Positions 19,645 through 28,645 of a stretch of 38,311 bases of DNA are shown in pieces. The notes under the pieces were generated by a model. That model saw only the letters and a program-made list of their open reading frames with translations, did not search any database and had not been told where the DNA came from. Made by a program: the position numbers and the translations under genes. How positions within the stretch are numbered: position 1 is the stretch's first letter; each line of letters starts with the position of its first letter. The DNA lies in contig JAQUST010000008.1 of NCBI GenBank assembly GCA_028710495.1, positions 17,009 to 55,319 of the forward strand, given 5' to 3'. This DNA is from Clostridia bacterium. GTDB taxonomy: Bacteria; Bacillota; Clostridia; Christensenellales; CAG-917.

Positions 19645-19800
19645 TTTGGCATAAAAAAGTTGGTGTAGTCTGAAAAGTCAGTATAACTAGAAAAGTTGTG
19701 TAATCTGAACAGTTATGTAGCAAAAATAGTCGGTGTAAACAGAATTGTTGGCATAATCTGAGAAGTTTGAGTAATTTGAACACTTTGTTGTAATCAGAAA
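19633..19800 (+). repeat. Degenerate 18-bp tandem array between the HIT gene and rpsU
   Basis: aagttggtgtagtctgaa / aagtcagtataactagaa / aagttgtgtaatctgaac / agttatgtagcaaaaat / agtcggtgtaaacagaat / tgttggcataatctgaga / agtttgagtaatttgaac / actttgttgtaatcagaaa. Confidence 0.8.
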
Positions 19801-19853
19801 ATAGCAGACTATTTTATTTATAAAGTTTTGACAATTTTTTGTAATTTATTTCG

Positions 19854-19881
19854 TTGACAAATTTTTCTGTTAGTGTATAAT
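19854..19881 (+). promoter_or_regulatory. rpsU promoter
   Basis: TTGACA (19854-19859), 16-nt spacer, TATAAT (19876-19881). Confidence 0.75.
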
Positions 19882-19946
19882 TTGTAATGTTGCTTTCTGC
19901 GTGTATACGCGAAGCAAAGATTTCTTTACCAGAGGAGGTGAGCATA

Positions 19947-20126
19947 ATGTCGACAGTGAAAGTTGGAGATAACGAGTCATTGGAAAGCGCAATTCGTCGT
20001 TTCAAAAGAAAGTGCGCAAGAGATGGTATCATCGGTGATCTGAGAAAGAAAGAGGCCTACGAAAAGCCAAGCGTTAAGAAGAAAAAGAAAGCAGAGGCTG
20101 CAAGAAAGAGAATGTTCAAATCATAA
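19947..20126 (+). CDS. rpsU: 30S ribosomal protein S21
   Basis: [47 protein letters not shown]; start ATG 19947 after gaggaggtgagc preferred over 19887. Confidence 0.96.
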   Translation: MSTVKVGDNESLESAIRRFKRKCARDGIIGDLRKKEAYEKPSVKKKKKAEAARKRMFKS

Positions 20127-20153
20127 GTTTGAAATTTATCGGGGGAATTGTAG

Positions 20154-21896
20154 ATGAACTTTAAAAGAATTTTTGCTCTAGTTTTGGCGGTTGCTATTAT
20201 TTTAGCTTCCAGCACTATGTTGTTTGCTTGTAATAGTAGCACGACAAAAACAGGCGCAGTTTACAACGAAAATTGGACTCCGGAAAAGAAGCAGGCAATG
20301 CTTCTTATTCCAGGTCTGATGGCAAGTTCATTTTACAACCTTGATGAAGAAAATTACGGCGAAGAGCTTTGGGGTGGCACTGGCTTTTTCAATCTCATAA
20401 GCAATTATTTTTCACCGCAACTAGATAAACTTAACTCGGATTTTGATGCCTTATACCCAAATGAAGATTTTTCAAGTAATGTTGAATATGTAGATGCCAA
20501 AAATGCAATAATACAGCAAATTTTGAACGGCTTGCTTGTTTGTGATGACAATGGTATTCCTAACAAACAAATTGGAATTTCAAATATGAGCAGTAGCGAG
20601 CGTTTTGCCTCTTTCAACGGAATGAAATATGTTTATGATATATTGTTCCCTTTGTATAGCGACCAATATGATATTATAGTTTGGCAGTATGACTGGCGTG
20701 GAAGTGTTGATAACGCAGGTGATGAGCTGGCAAGATTTATTGACCAATGTGGTTACGAAAAAGTTCAGTTCTTTACACATAGTTTAGGAAGCATTGTTGT
20801 CGCGAATTGGTTGCAGGAAAAAAATCATAGAGATATGACGGAGTTATTTGTTCCATTTGGCGGTCCATTTTTAGGCTCTATGGACGCAGTTACAAATCTA
20901 TTCAGTGATACTACTGAGAGCGGTATGATTGCAGACCTTCTTTCCAGTTTCAATTTATCAGTGGATCTCACACAAGTTACAACTACAATGCCGTCAGTGT
21001 ATCAATTGCTACCATTTACGCAATTCTTTGATTCCACAGGCTATGAAAGTGAATCACCAATAAAATTGAATGGTGAGAACACAACTTTTGAGGATTTTTA
21101 CAATGAACTTGTGAAGTTGGACATGTCAGCCGGCGATAATGGAACAGTAAAAAGCTTTGTTGAAGACTTGGCTGATTATCAAAACCGCTATTTTGTTAAG
21201 GCATCATACGATGAAGAAGAAGGAAAGTATGTTGAAGATGAAAATGGACAATATGTGCATGTGACTTGGCTTGTTCCAACTGAATATATTGTTGGAGTTG
21301 GAAAAAGCACAATAAAAACCGCTGATTTATCCATAGATTCTGCTCATAAAACAGCAATTATGACATCATCAACAGCGGATGCAACGGAATTTGATGCTAC
21401 AGACTCAATTTATAATAAGTATATCGGAATGATTGTTACAAGCGAAATGACAGTTGATGAAGGCGCAAAAGTAACAAGCAATTCAATAATGTATACGCAA
21501 CTACACTATGGTGCGGGTGATGGTACAGTTCCAGCATACAGCGCTAGTGCAGGGTTGCCACTTGATGCGGATAACGTGCATCTTGTATACAATATTTCAC
21601 ATGGACCTCTTGCAAACAATTCTGACAGGTTCGCTGATTATAGCCCCGATGATTTGACTGGTTTAGCTTATTTGAAAGGTATAATGAAAAATTATATCGA
21701 AAAAACAGATTTACAAATGGCTGATACAATAGCAGACGCCGGAACAACAGGAGTTATTCTGTCTGGACCATTGACAGCTCAAGAAATTGCAGGACAGGTT
21801 GTTGCGTATTCAATTCTTGGATTGATTGGCGCAGTTGGAATTGCTTATGTCACGATAAAGGCTGTAAAAAGCGGTATGTTTGTAAAAAAGAAGTAA
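20154..21896 (+). CDS. Lipoprotein with LCAT/phospholipase-like alpha/beta hydrolase domain and C-terminal TM
   Basis: Lipobox-like STMLFAC; LLIPGLMASSFY, WQYDWRGS, FFTHSLGSIVVANW nucleophile elbow, FVPFGGPFLGS, YGAGDGTVPAYSAS; C-terminal VVAYSILGLIGAVGIAYVTIKAVKSGMFVKKK. Confidence 0.78.
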   Translation: MNFKRIFALVLAVAIILASSTMLFACNSSTTKTGAVYNENWTPEKKQAMLLIPGLMASSFYNLDEENYGEELWGGTGFFNLISNYFSPQLDKLNSDFDALYPNEDFSSNVEYVDAKNAIIQQILNGLLVCDDNGIPNKQIGISNMSSSERFASFNGMKYVYDILFPLYSDQYDIIVWQYDWRGSVDNAGDELARFIDQCGYEKVQFFTHSLGSIVVANWLQEKNHRDMTELFVPFGGPFLGSMDAVTNLFSDTTESGMIADLLSSFNLSVDLTQVTTTMPSVYQLLPFTQFFDSTGYESESPIKLNGENTTFEDFYNELVKLDMSAGDNGTVKSFVEDLADYQNRYFVKASYDEEEGKYVEDENGQYVHVTWLVPTEYIVGVGKSTIKTADLSIDSAHKTAIMTSSTADATEFDATDSIYNKYIGMIVTSEMTVDEGAKVTSNSIMYTQLHYGAGDGTVPAYSASAGLPLDADNVHLVYNISHGPLANNSDRFADYSPDDLTGLAYLKGIMKNYIEKTDLQMADTIADAGTTGVILSGPLTAQEIAGQVVAYSILGLIGAVGIAYVTIKAVKSGMFVKKK

Positions 21897-22056
21897 TTCA
21901 AGTTTATTCAGTTTATTTGTATTTTCGTAAAAATAGCTAAATGAGTTTTGAAATATATATTTAAGCAGCGATACAACTGCAAGATTGGATATAACTGCAA
22001 AACTGAGAGTTTATAAAATACGTCAAGTTTTGCTAATTCAGAATATTACATAATGT

Positions 22057-22132
22057 GGGGGTGTGGCTCAGTTGGTAGAGCGATGCGTTCGCAACGCATA
22101 GGTCAGGAGTTCGAATCTCCTCATCTCCACCA
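22057..22132 (+). tRNA. tRNA-Ala (anticodon CGC), CCA encoded
   Basis: GGGGGTG...CATCTCC acceptor with G3-U70 pair, anticodon arm ATGCG-TTCGCAA-CGCAT, T-arm GGAGTTCGAATCTCC, 3' ACCA. Confidence 0.95.
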
Positions 22133-22161
22133 AAAAAAACGAACAGTATGTTCGTTTTTTT
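22133..22161 (+). terminator. Intrinsic terminator after tRNA-Ala
   Basis: AAAAAAAACGAACAGTATGTTCGTTTTTTT. Confidence 0.85.
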
Positions 22162-22489
22162 ATTTAATTTATTATAAAAATATTGATAAATTTTGAACTG
22201 GAAAACTAGTTTTAACTCCAATAATATACAAAATTTATTAATAAATTTTTTTGTGACAGAGATTGTCAATTGTCACAAATTATCATAAATTTTCTGTTAT
22301 TGTTAGTAATTTTTCTTGTAAGAACTATTAAATATTTAAAATACTATTAATAAATAATAGTAAATTTTTGTCTATAATAGAATTTTGTTTACAAAAATAA
22401 CATTATAATGTATTATAGATTAATATAGGGTATGCGCGCACGCGCGCAATGTTTGTATACTAAATTTTATAAACATACATAGGGAGATA

Positions 22490-25400
22490 ATGTTGAAAAA
22501 GAGATTGGCAGTTGTAACTGCATTTATTATTATATGTTTACTTATGATAACTTTAGGCGCGTGCAACGGGTATAAAGTGCATATTCTATTCAATAGTAAT
22601 GGTGGAGATGCAGTTTCTTCTGTGGAAATAAATGAAGACGGAAATACTGTTTTTCCTACTAATCCAACAAAAGACGGTTATATATTTGATGGCTGGTATT
22701 ATGATAACAATGTTTGGTCAAATCCTTGTGTTAGCAATCAGCTTTCAGGCAAACTCGATGATTTTGTAGTATATGCAAAATGGGTTATGTGCGGATTTAC
22801 ATTTACTCAAGTCAATACTTCCTATGCGGTCACAAATTATACAGGCACTAACAATTACGCAGAAATACCGTCACAATACAAAGGACTTCCTGTCACAACT
22901 ATTGCAAGTGATGCTTTCAGAAATAACGATTCGCTGTTGAGCGTTGTACTTCCTAGAAGCGTTGCAACTATACAAATCGGCGCGTTTAATGATTGTAATT
23001 CGGTTACATTACTTTGCGTTACTACAACAAAACCGAGCGGCTGGAATACAAACTGGAATATTGACAGCAGACCTGTTGTTTGGGATTGCGAGAATAAAAC
23101 CGTTGCTGATGATGGTTATACATATTTCACCGGTGATGATGGCAATCGCTATGCAATTTCTGGCGATGAAGTTAAATTTGTAAGATATATGGGCAATTCT
23201 TCTTCATATACTGTTCCGCAAGCAATTAATTATAATTCGATATTGTATCTTGTTACGATGATAGACTCATTTTCATTCGCGAATTATTCAAATATGACAA
23301 GCATTAGCTTACCCTCGTCAGTCAAAACTATTGGCGCATCTGCTTTTTCGAATTGCACACTTCTTAATTCATTCAACATTACCCAAAACATAACAACAAT
23401 AGAAAAATATGCATTCAATAATTGTGAATCGCTTGTTGATATTTTGATACCATCGACTGTGACAACTATTGGGTCTGAGGCATTTTATAATTGTTCTGCT
23501 TTGACTATTTATTGCAAGAGCATTTCCAAACCGAACGGTTGGCACGAATACTGGGCAATTTATTCTGAAAGCCGTCGTGACAAGCCAGTTTATTGGGGCA
23601 TTGACAGCACAAAAAACTTCCTAGAACAAAATGATTTGCAATATGTCATATTAAACGGAAGCGCGACTGTTTCAAAATATGTCGGTAATGATACATCAGT
23701 TACTATTCCTTCAAGCATTATGATAGGGAGCATACCTTATAATGTAGACACTATTGGCGATGAAGCATTTGCTTTCAATAATTCAGTTGAAAGTATTGTA
23801 GTTCCGGAAAGCATTTCTACAATCGGATTTGCATCATTTGCGAATTGCGCCTCACTAAACGATATAAATATTTCTGCAAGCATTGTTAGCATCGGAGCAA
23901 ATGCATATTCAAATTGCGATGCTTTGACAAGTATATTGATACCTGCAGGTGTGACTTATATTGGCGCGGATATCTTTAACGGCTCGGACAATGTTGTCAT
24001 AAACTGCGAAGTTGGAACAAAACGCGGCGGGTGGCGTTATGACTGGGATTACGAAAACGGAGCTCCTTCGACAAGAACTGTCAATTGGGGTTGCAACAAT
24101 ATTACAAATAATGATAAGTATAACTATGTTGTCCACAACAATGAAGTTTATTTGACAAGATACAAAGGTTCATCTTCACAAGTAGTTGTGCCTGAACAAA
24201 TTGATGGTAAAAATGTGGTTTCTTTCGGTAATATTTTTCAAGAGAATACAACACTTTCAAGTATAGTTATTCCAGAGACAATTTTAAGAATAAGCGACTA
24301 TGCTTTTTATAAATGTTTTTCATTGATAAGTGTTGACTTGCCTGCAAGTATTGTTAGCATTGGAGAATATGCTTTTGCTGGAACTGCTGAAGCTGGGGAA
24401 AATATGGCACTAGAGAGTATTTATTTGTCATATGAAATTAACCTTGTGTCTATTGGAAACAATGCCTTTGCATATTGCACTGAGCTTGCTTCATTCAATA
24501 TGCCTACTTCAACATACAGTATTGGCGAAGAAGCTTTCTATGAATGCACATCACTCTCAAATATAGTTTTACGAAATAACGTTACGAATGTGGGAATAAA
24601 CGCTTTTTATAATTGCAATGCGATAACAATTTATTGTGAATTGGCAAATGAGGAACTTACACCCGCAGGTTGGTTGACATTGTGGAAAAATACGGGTGAT
24701 GCTGAAAATCCTCTTAATATTTTGTGGAATCAAGATACTGATCAAAGCTATTCAGTCAAATATTATTATCAAAATATTGAAGATGATTCATATACTCTAA
24801 ACAACTCAGATTTGAGAGTCGGAGCAGTAGGTTCAACTGTTGTTACAACGGCAAGAATGATAACGCATTTCACTTTCATGCCTGAACTTAGCACATTGAA
24901 TGGAATGATTGTTATTGGAGGGACACTTGAGTTATCGTTGTACTATTCAAGAAATTACTACACAATTACTTTTGAATCGTCACTTGGAAGTCTTGAAAGC
25001 GGTGAGGAAACACAAACTGTCAAATATGGAGCAAGCGTTACTGTTCCAACATATTTAAGGACTGGTTATAGCATTGATGGATGGTCATCGGCTACAACTA
25101 TGATTTCAGAATCAAAAATTATCAACCCCGTTTGGACTCCTAACACCGATACGGCTTATGTTGTTGAGTATTATTTTCAAAATATAGAGGATGACAGTTA
25201 TTCTATAGATAATTTATTGACTGAAAATTTTGTTGGCACTACAGATGAAATTGCTTATGTCACTCCTGCATTCCATTCACATTTTACTTTGAATGAGAAT
25301 GTCAGCTCATTAGAAGGAACTATTCTTGCTGATGGTACTCAAGTGCTGAAAATATACTACACTCGAGATAAATATACTGTTTCATTTATTGCAAACGGCG

Positions 25401-28315
25401 GTACATTGCAGAGTGGCGAAGAAACGCATACAGTTAAATATGGTTCAGATGTTGAAGCTCCTTTGTATTCAAGAGCGGGCTACACTCAAAATGGTTGGAG
25501 CGTTGAATTCACAGCGATTGAAGAAAATCTTGAAATTTTAGCAATTTGGGAAGCTAATACCGACACAAGCTATCAAGTTAAATATTATTTTCAAAATATT
25601 GATGACAATAATTACACTGTAAATGATACATTAAATGAAAGTTGTTTTGGTACAACTGATACTTTGGCTATCGTTGAAGAACCCGCAACTTTTGAACATT
25701 TCACTTTTAATACGGAAGTGTCAGTTGTTTCCGCAAACATAAACGGAGATGGAAACCTGGTTCTTGCTTTATACTATAATAGAGATACCTACACAGTTGC
25801 TTTCAGTGGAAACGGCGGCACTTTATTAGGTGGCAATGCAACGCAAAGTATCAGATATGGTTCTGACGCCGAAGCTCCGTCATATTCAAGAGCAGGATAC
25901 ACTCAGATTGACTGGAGTGCCGATTTCACTGCAGTAGAAACCGACCTTTCAGTCCAGGCGAATTGGGAAGCGAACATCAATACTGCGTATGTTGTGAAGT
26001 ATTATTTTGAAAACTTATCAGATACGGCTTATACTGCCGATGAAGCATTGACACAAAATTTGACAGGAACTACCGACACTTTGGCAAGTATTGAAACTCC
26101 GTCAGCTATTGAACATTATGTTTTCCAGAATGCAATTTCGCTATTGCAGGGCAATATCAATGGAAATGGAACGCTACAACTTACGGTGTATTATAAAAGA
26201 GAAACATATTCTGTTACATTCTCGGCAAACGGTGGATATCACATCCTAGGTTTCGAGACGCAAACAGTAAAATATGAAGCAAATGCATTCAATGTCAATT
26301 ATGCAAAGTCTGGCTATACTCAAGATGGATGGACAGTTCCAATCACATATATAACTGAAAATATAGAAACTATGCCAAATTGGATTGCAAATGACAATGA
26401 AGTTGTGTTTAACAAAAACGGTGGGACAGGCATTATGTCCAATCTGGTCATTAAAACCAACGAAAGTGCAAATCTCACAATAAATAGCTACACAAGAGAA
26501 GGTTATACTTTTGGCGGTTGGGCGACTTCTTCGACTGGTGCTAAGGCATATGATGACGAAGCGCTTTATGAAATGGGCACTGCTAGCACTAACAATATAT
26601 ACGCTGTGTGGAATGTTATTGCTTATTACGCAACTTACAATTTGAATGGCGGTACTCTTGCAACAACAAATCCAAGTACATTTAACGTGGCTAGCGGCAC
26701 ATTGCCATTGTATTCACCGACTAAACGCGGATATACATTTGGTGGTTGGTATGATAATATTAGTTTGACAGGAAGCACATACACGACAATTTCCAGTGGT
26801 TCAATTGGCAATAAAGAATTCTTTGCTAAGTGGGTAGCTGATATATATACTATAAACTATGTTTTGAATGGTGGAGACAACAACACTTCAAATCCAAGTA
26901 GTTATACAATAGAAGATAGCAATATAACCTTACTTGACCCGACTGTAGCAGATTGCACATTTGTCGGCTGGTATGATGCAAATAGTGTATATGGCAACAA
27001 AGTCACAACAATAAAGCCAACTTTGCTTGCAAACTACACGCTTTATGCAATATGGAAATATGAAACAGAAGGAATTGAATATGTTTTGGCGAACGGTGTG
27101 GCTATTGTCTCAGGCTACACGGGCGAAGGCGGCGCAGTTGCGATACTTTCAAGTATAACTATTGGCAGTACAGTATTTTTGGTGCCAACTATTGGTGATT
27201 ATGCATTCAGCGGGAAATCCACAATCACTAATCTCTCTATTGCTGAAGGTATTACTTCAATAGGAATAAACGCATTTGATAATTGTACATCACTCACATC
27301 AATTTCAATTCCATCGACAGTGACAAGCATTGGAGATTGGGCATTTTACGGATGTAGCGCATTGAAGAGCGCAATTATTCCAAGTTCTGTCTCGAGTATG
27401 GGAGAGTGGGCATTCGCATATTGTTCATCTATGATTGCTTATTGCGGTGCGAATTCAATTCCAAGCGAATGGGATACGTACTGGAATTATTATTCAACAA
27501 ACGTTGCACATTGGGGTATCAACACAACAAACTTTATTGAATCAAACGGCTTGCAATTTGTCGTCGTAAACGGAAACGCAATTTTCACAAGATACACCGG
27601 AAACGGTACATCGGTGACAGTTCCAAGCTCAATGACAATTGCTGCTACCAATTATAATGTTACAAAAGTTGGTATGTGGGCATTTGCAAATTGTACAACA
27701 TTGACTTCCATCTCAATTCCAAGTTCCGTGACTTCCATAGAAGGACAGGCTTTGATTGGATGTTCTTCACTTACTACTTTGAATATTCCATTTGTTGGAA
27801 CAAGCAGAGCATCAACTGGAAATAGCGCTTTGTTTGGTTATATATTTGGCTGGACAGCCTTTAGCAATTCTACAGAAACTACTCAAACTTATAGAAGTGG
27901 CTACACAACGAATTTCTATATCCCGACATCGCTCACAACAGTCAACATCGAAAATGAAACAATTCTTAAGTATGGCGCGTTCTCAGGTTGTTCTACACTT
28001 GCAAGCGTGACAGTTGGCTCAGTATTGACACAAATTTCTGATTACGCTTTCTCAGGTTGTACGGGACTTAGCAATTATACTGTGGTTGGAAATGATTTAG
28101 TTCTAGACAAAATAGGTGAATATGCATTTGAAAATTGCTCAAATCTTAGCACGATATTGATTTCAGAAAGTGTGGCGACAATTGGTGAGTGCGCATTTGA
28201 CGGTTGCTCATCGTTGACAATAACTTGTGAAATTCTTGAGGAAAACATCCCTGTAGGGTGGGATGCTAGTTGGAATATTGACAACTGCACAGTGGTTTGG
28301 GGAGAAGTTATCTAA
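22490..28315 (+). CDS. Giant surface lipoprotein: BspA-type leucine-rich repeats (LRR_5) plus InlB B-repeat-like (Flg_new) and ~137-aa composite repeats
   Basis: Lipobox MITLGAC; many LRR_5 units (IGDEAFAFNNSVESIVVPESISTIGFASFANC...); InlB-type units (VTFSANGG...GYTxxGW...); RBS agggagataatg. Confidence 0.9.
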   Translation: MLKKRLAVVTAFIIICLLMITLGACNGYKVHILFNSNGGDAVSSVEINEDGNTVFPTNPTKDGYIFDGWYYDNNVWSNPCVSNQLSGKLDDFVVYAKWVMCGFTFTQVNTSYAVTNYTGTNNYAEIPSQYKGLPVTTIASDAFRNNDSLLSVVLPRSVATIQIGAFNDCNSVTLLCVTTTKPSGWNTNWNIDSRPVVWDCENKTVADDGYTYFTGDDGNRYAISGDEVKFVRYMGNSSSYTVPQAINYNSILYLVTMIDSFSFANYSNMTSISLPSSVKTIGASAFSNCTLLNSFNITQNITTIEKYAFNNCESLVDILIPSTVTTIGSEAFYNCSALTIYCKSISKPNGWHEYWAIYSESRRDKPVYWGIDSTKNFLEQNDLQYVILNGSATVSKYVGNDTSVTIPSSIMIGSIPYNVDTIGDEAFAFNNSVESIVVPESISTIGFASFANCASLNDINISASIVSIGANAYSNCDALTSILIPAGVTYIGADIFNGSDNVVINCEVGTKRGGWRYDWDYENGAPSTRTVNWGCNNITNNDKYNYVVHNNEVYLTRYKGSSSQVVVPEQIDGKNVVSFGNIFQENTTLSSIVIPETILRISDYAFYKCFSLISVDLPASIVSIGEYAFAGTAEAGENMALESIYLSYEINLVSIGNNAFAYCTELASFNMPTSTYSIGEEAFYECTSLSNIVLRNNVTNVGINAFYNCNAITIYCELANEELTPAGWLTLWKNTGDAENPLNILWNQDTDQSYSVKYYYQNIEDDSYTLNNSDLRVGAVGSTVVTTARMITHFTFMPELSTLNGMIVIGGTLELSLYYSRNYYTITFESSLGSLESGEETQTVKYGASVTVPTYLRTGYSIDGWSSATTMISESKIINPVWTPNTDTAYVVEYYFQNIEDDSYSIDNLLTENFVGTTDEIAYVTPAFHSHFTLNENVSSLEGTILADGTQVLKIYYTRDKYTVSFIANGGTLQSGEETHTVKYGSDVEAPLYSRAGYTQNGWSVEFTAIEENLEILAIWEANTDTSYQVKYYFQNIDDNNYTVNDTLNESCFGTTDTLAIVEEPATFEHFTFNTEVSVVSANINGDGNLVLALYYNRDTYTVAFSGNGGTLLGGNATQSIRYGSDAEAPSYSRAGYTQIDWSADFTAVETDLSVQANWEANINTAYVVKYYFENLSDTAYTADEALTQNLTGTTDTLASIETPSAIEHYVFQNAISLLQGNINGNGTLQLTVYYKRETYSVTFSANGGYHILGFETQTVKYEANAFNVNYAKSGYTQDGWTVPITYITENIETMPNWIANDNEVVFNKNGGTGIMSNLVIKTNESANLTINSYTREGYTFGGWATSSTGAKAYDDEALYEMGTASTNNIYAVWNVIAYYATYNLNGGTLATTNPSTFNVASGTLPLYSPTKRGYTFGGWYDNISLTGSTYTTISSGSIGNKEFFAKWVADIYTINYVLNGGDNNTSNPSSYTIEDSNITLLDPTVADCTFVGWYDANSVYGNKVTTIKPTLLANYTLYAIWKYETEGIEYVLANGVAIVSGYTGEGGAVAILSSITIGSTVFLVPTIGDYAFSGKSTITNLSIAEGITSIGINAFDNCTSLTSISIPSTVTSIGDWAFYGCSALKSAIIPSSVSSMGEWAFAYCSSMIAYCGANSIPSEWDTYWNYYSTNVAHWGINTTNFIESNGLQFVVVNGNAIFTRYTGNGTSVTVPSSMTIAATNYNVTKVGMWAFANCTTLTSISIPSSVTSIEGQALIGCSSLTTLNIPFVGTSRASTGNSALFGYIFGWTAFSNSTETTQTYRSGYTTNFYIPTSLTTVNIENETILKYGAFSGCSTLASVTVGSVLTQISDYAFSGCTGLSNYTVVGNDLVLDKIGEYAFENCSNLSTILISESVATIGECAFDGCSSLTITCEILEENIPVGWDASWNIDNCTVVWGEVI
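24740..26400 (+). repeat. Four consecutive ~137-aa coding repeats inside the giant lipoprotein
   Basis: Each: (S/T)xYxVxYY(Y/F)xN(I/L)xDxxY...GTTDxxA...HFTF...YYxRxxYxVxFxxNGG...GYTxxGWS...W. Confidence 0.85.
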
Positions 28316-28364
28316 TTTCTTTTAACAAAAGTTTTGTTTTATATTAGAAGTATTTAGTAATTGA

Positions 28365-28392
28365 AAACAGCGCAAGTATTTGCGCTGTTTTA
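28365..28392 (+). terminator. Intrinsic terminator after the LRR lipoprotein gene
   Basis: AAAACAGCGCAAGTATTTGCGCTGTTTT followed by a T-rich stretch; 12-bp stem. Confidence 0.9.
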
Positions 28393-28645
28393 TTTTTATT
28401 TCAATACTAATTATTTTAAATTTTATTTATGACTTGTTTATGACAAACTATTTATAGAATTTATAATAATAACTAATAAGCGAAAAAAAATTATCATCTA
28501 AGAAAAAAAATATTAACATCGAGTGAGAGACTTAAAATATTATATCATGATGAGATAAAAATGATACTTAAATTAGCGTGTTATGTTGAGACGCAAAAAT
28601 TAATATGTAAAACTAGATTTTGTAAAGGTGATTAAGAATTTATAA

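Noticed and set aside
14017-19800. CRISPR array interpretation of the 18-bp arrays or 95-bp repeats
   Set aside because: No constant repeat alternating with unique spacers; units drift continuously (18-bp) or are whole-unit duplications (95-bp); no cas genes.
22490-28315. Phage tail or toxin interpretation of the 1941-aa ORF
   Set aside because: Lipobox plus LRR_5/InlB repeats fit a surface lipoprotein; no phage or toxin neighbours.
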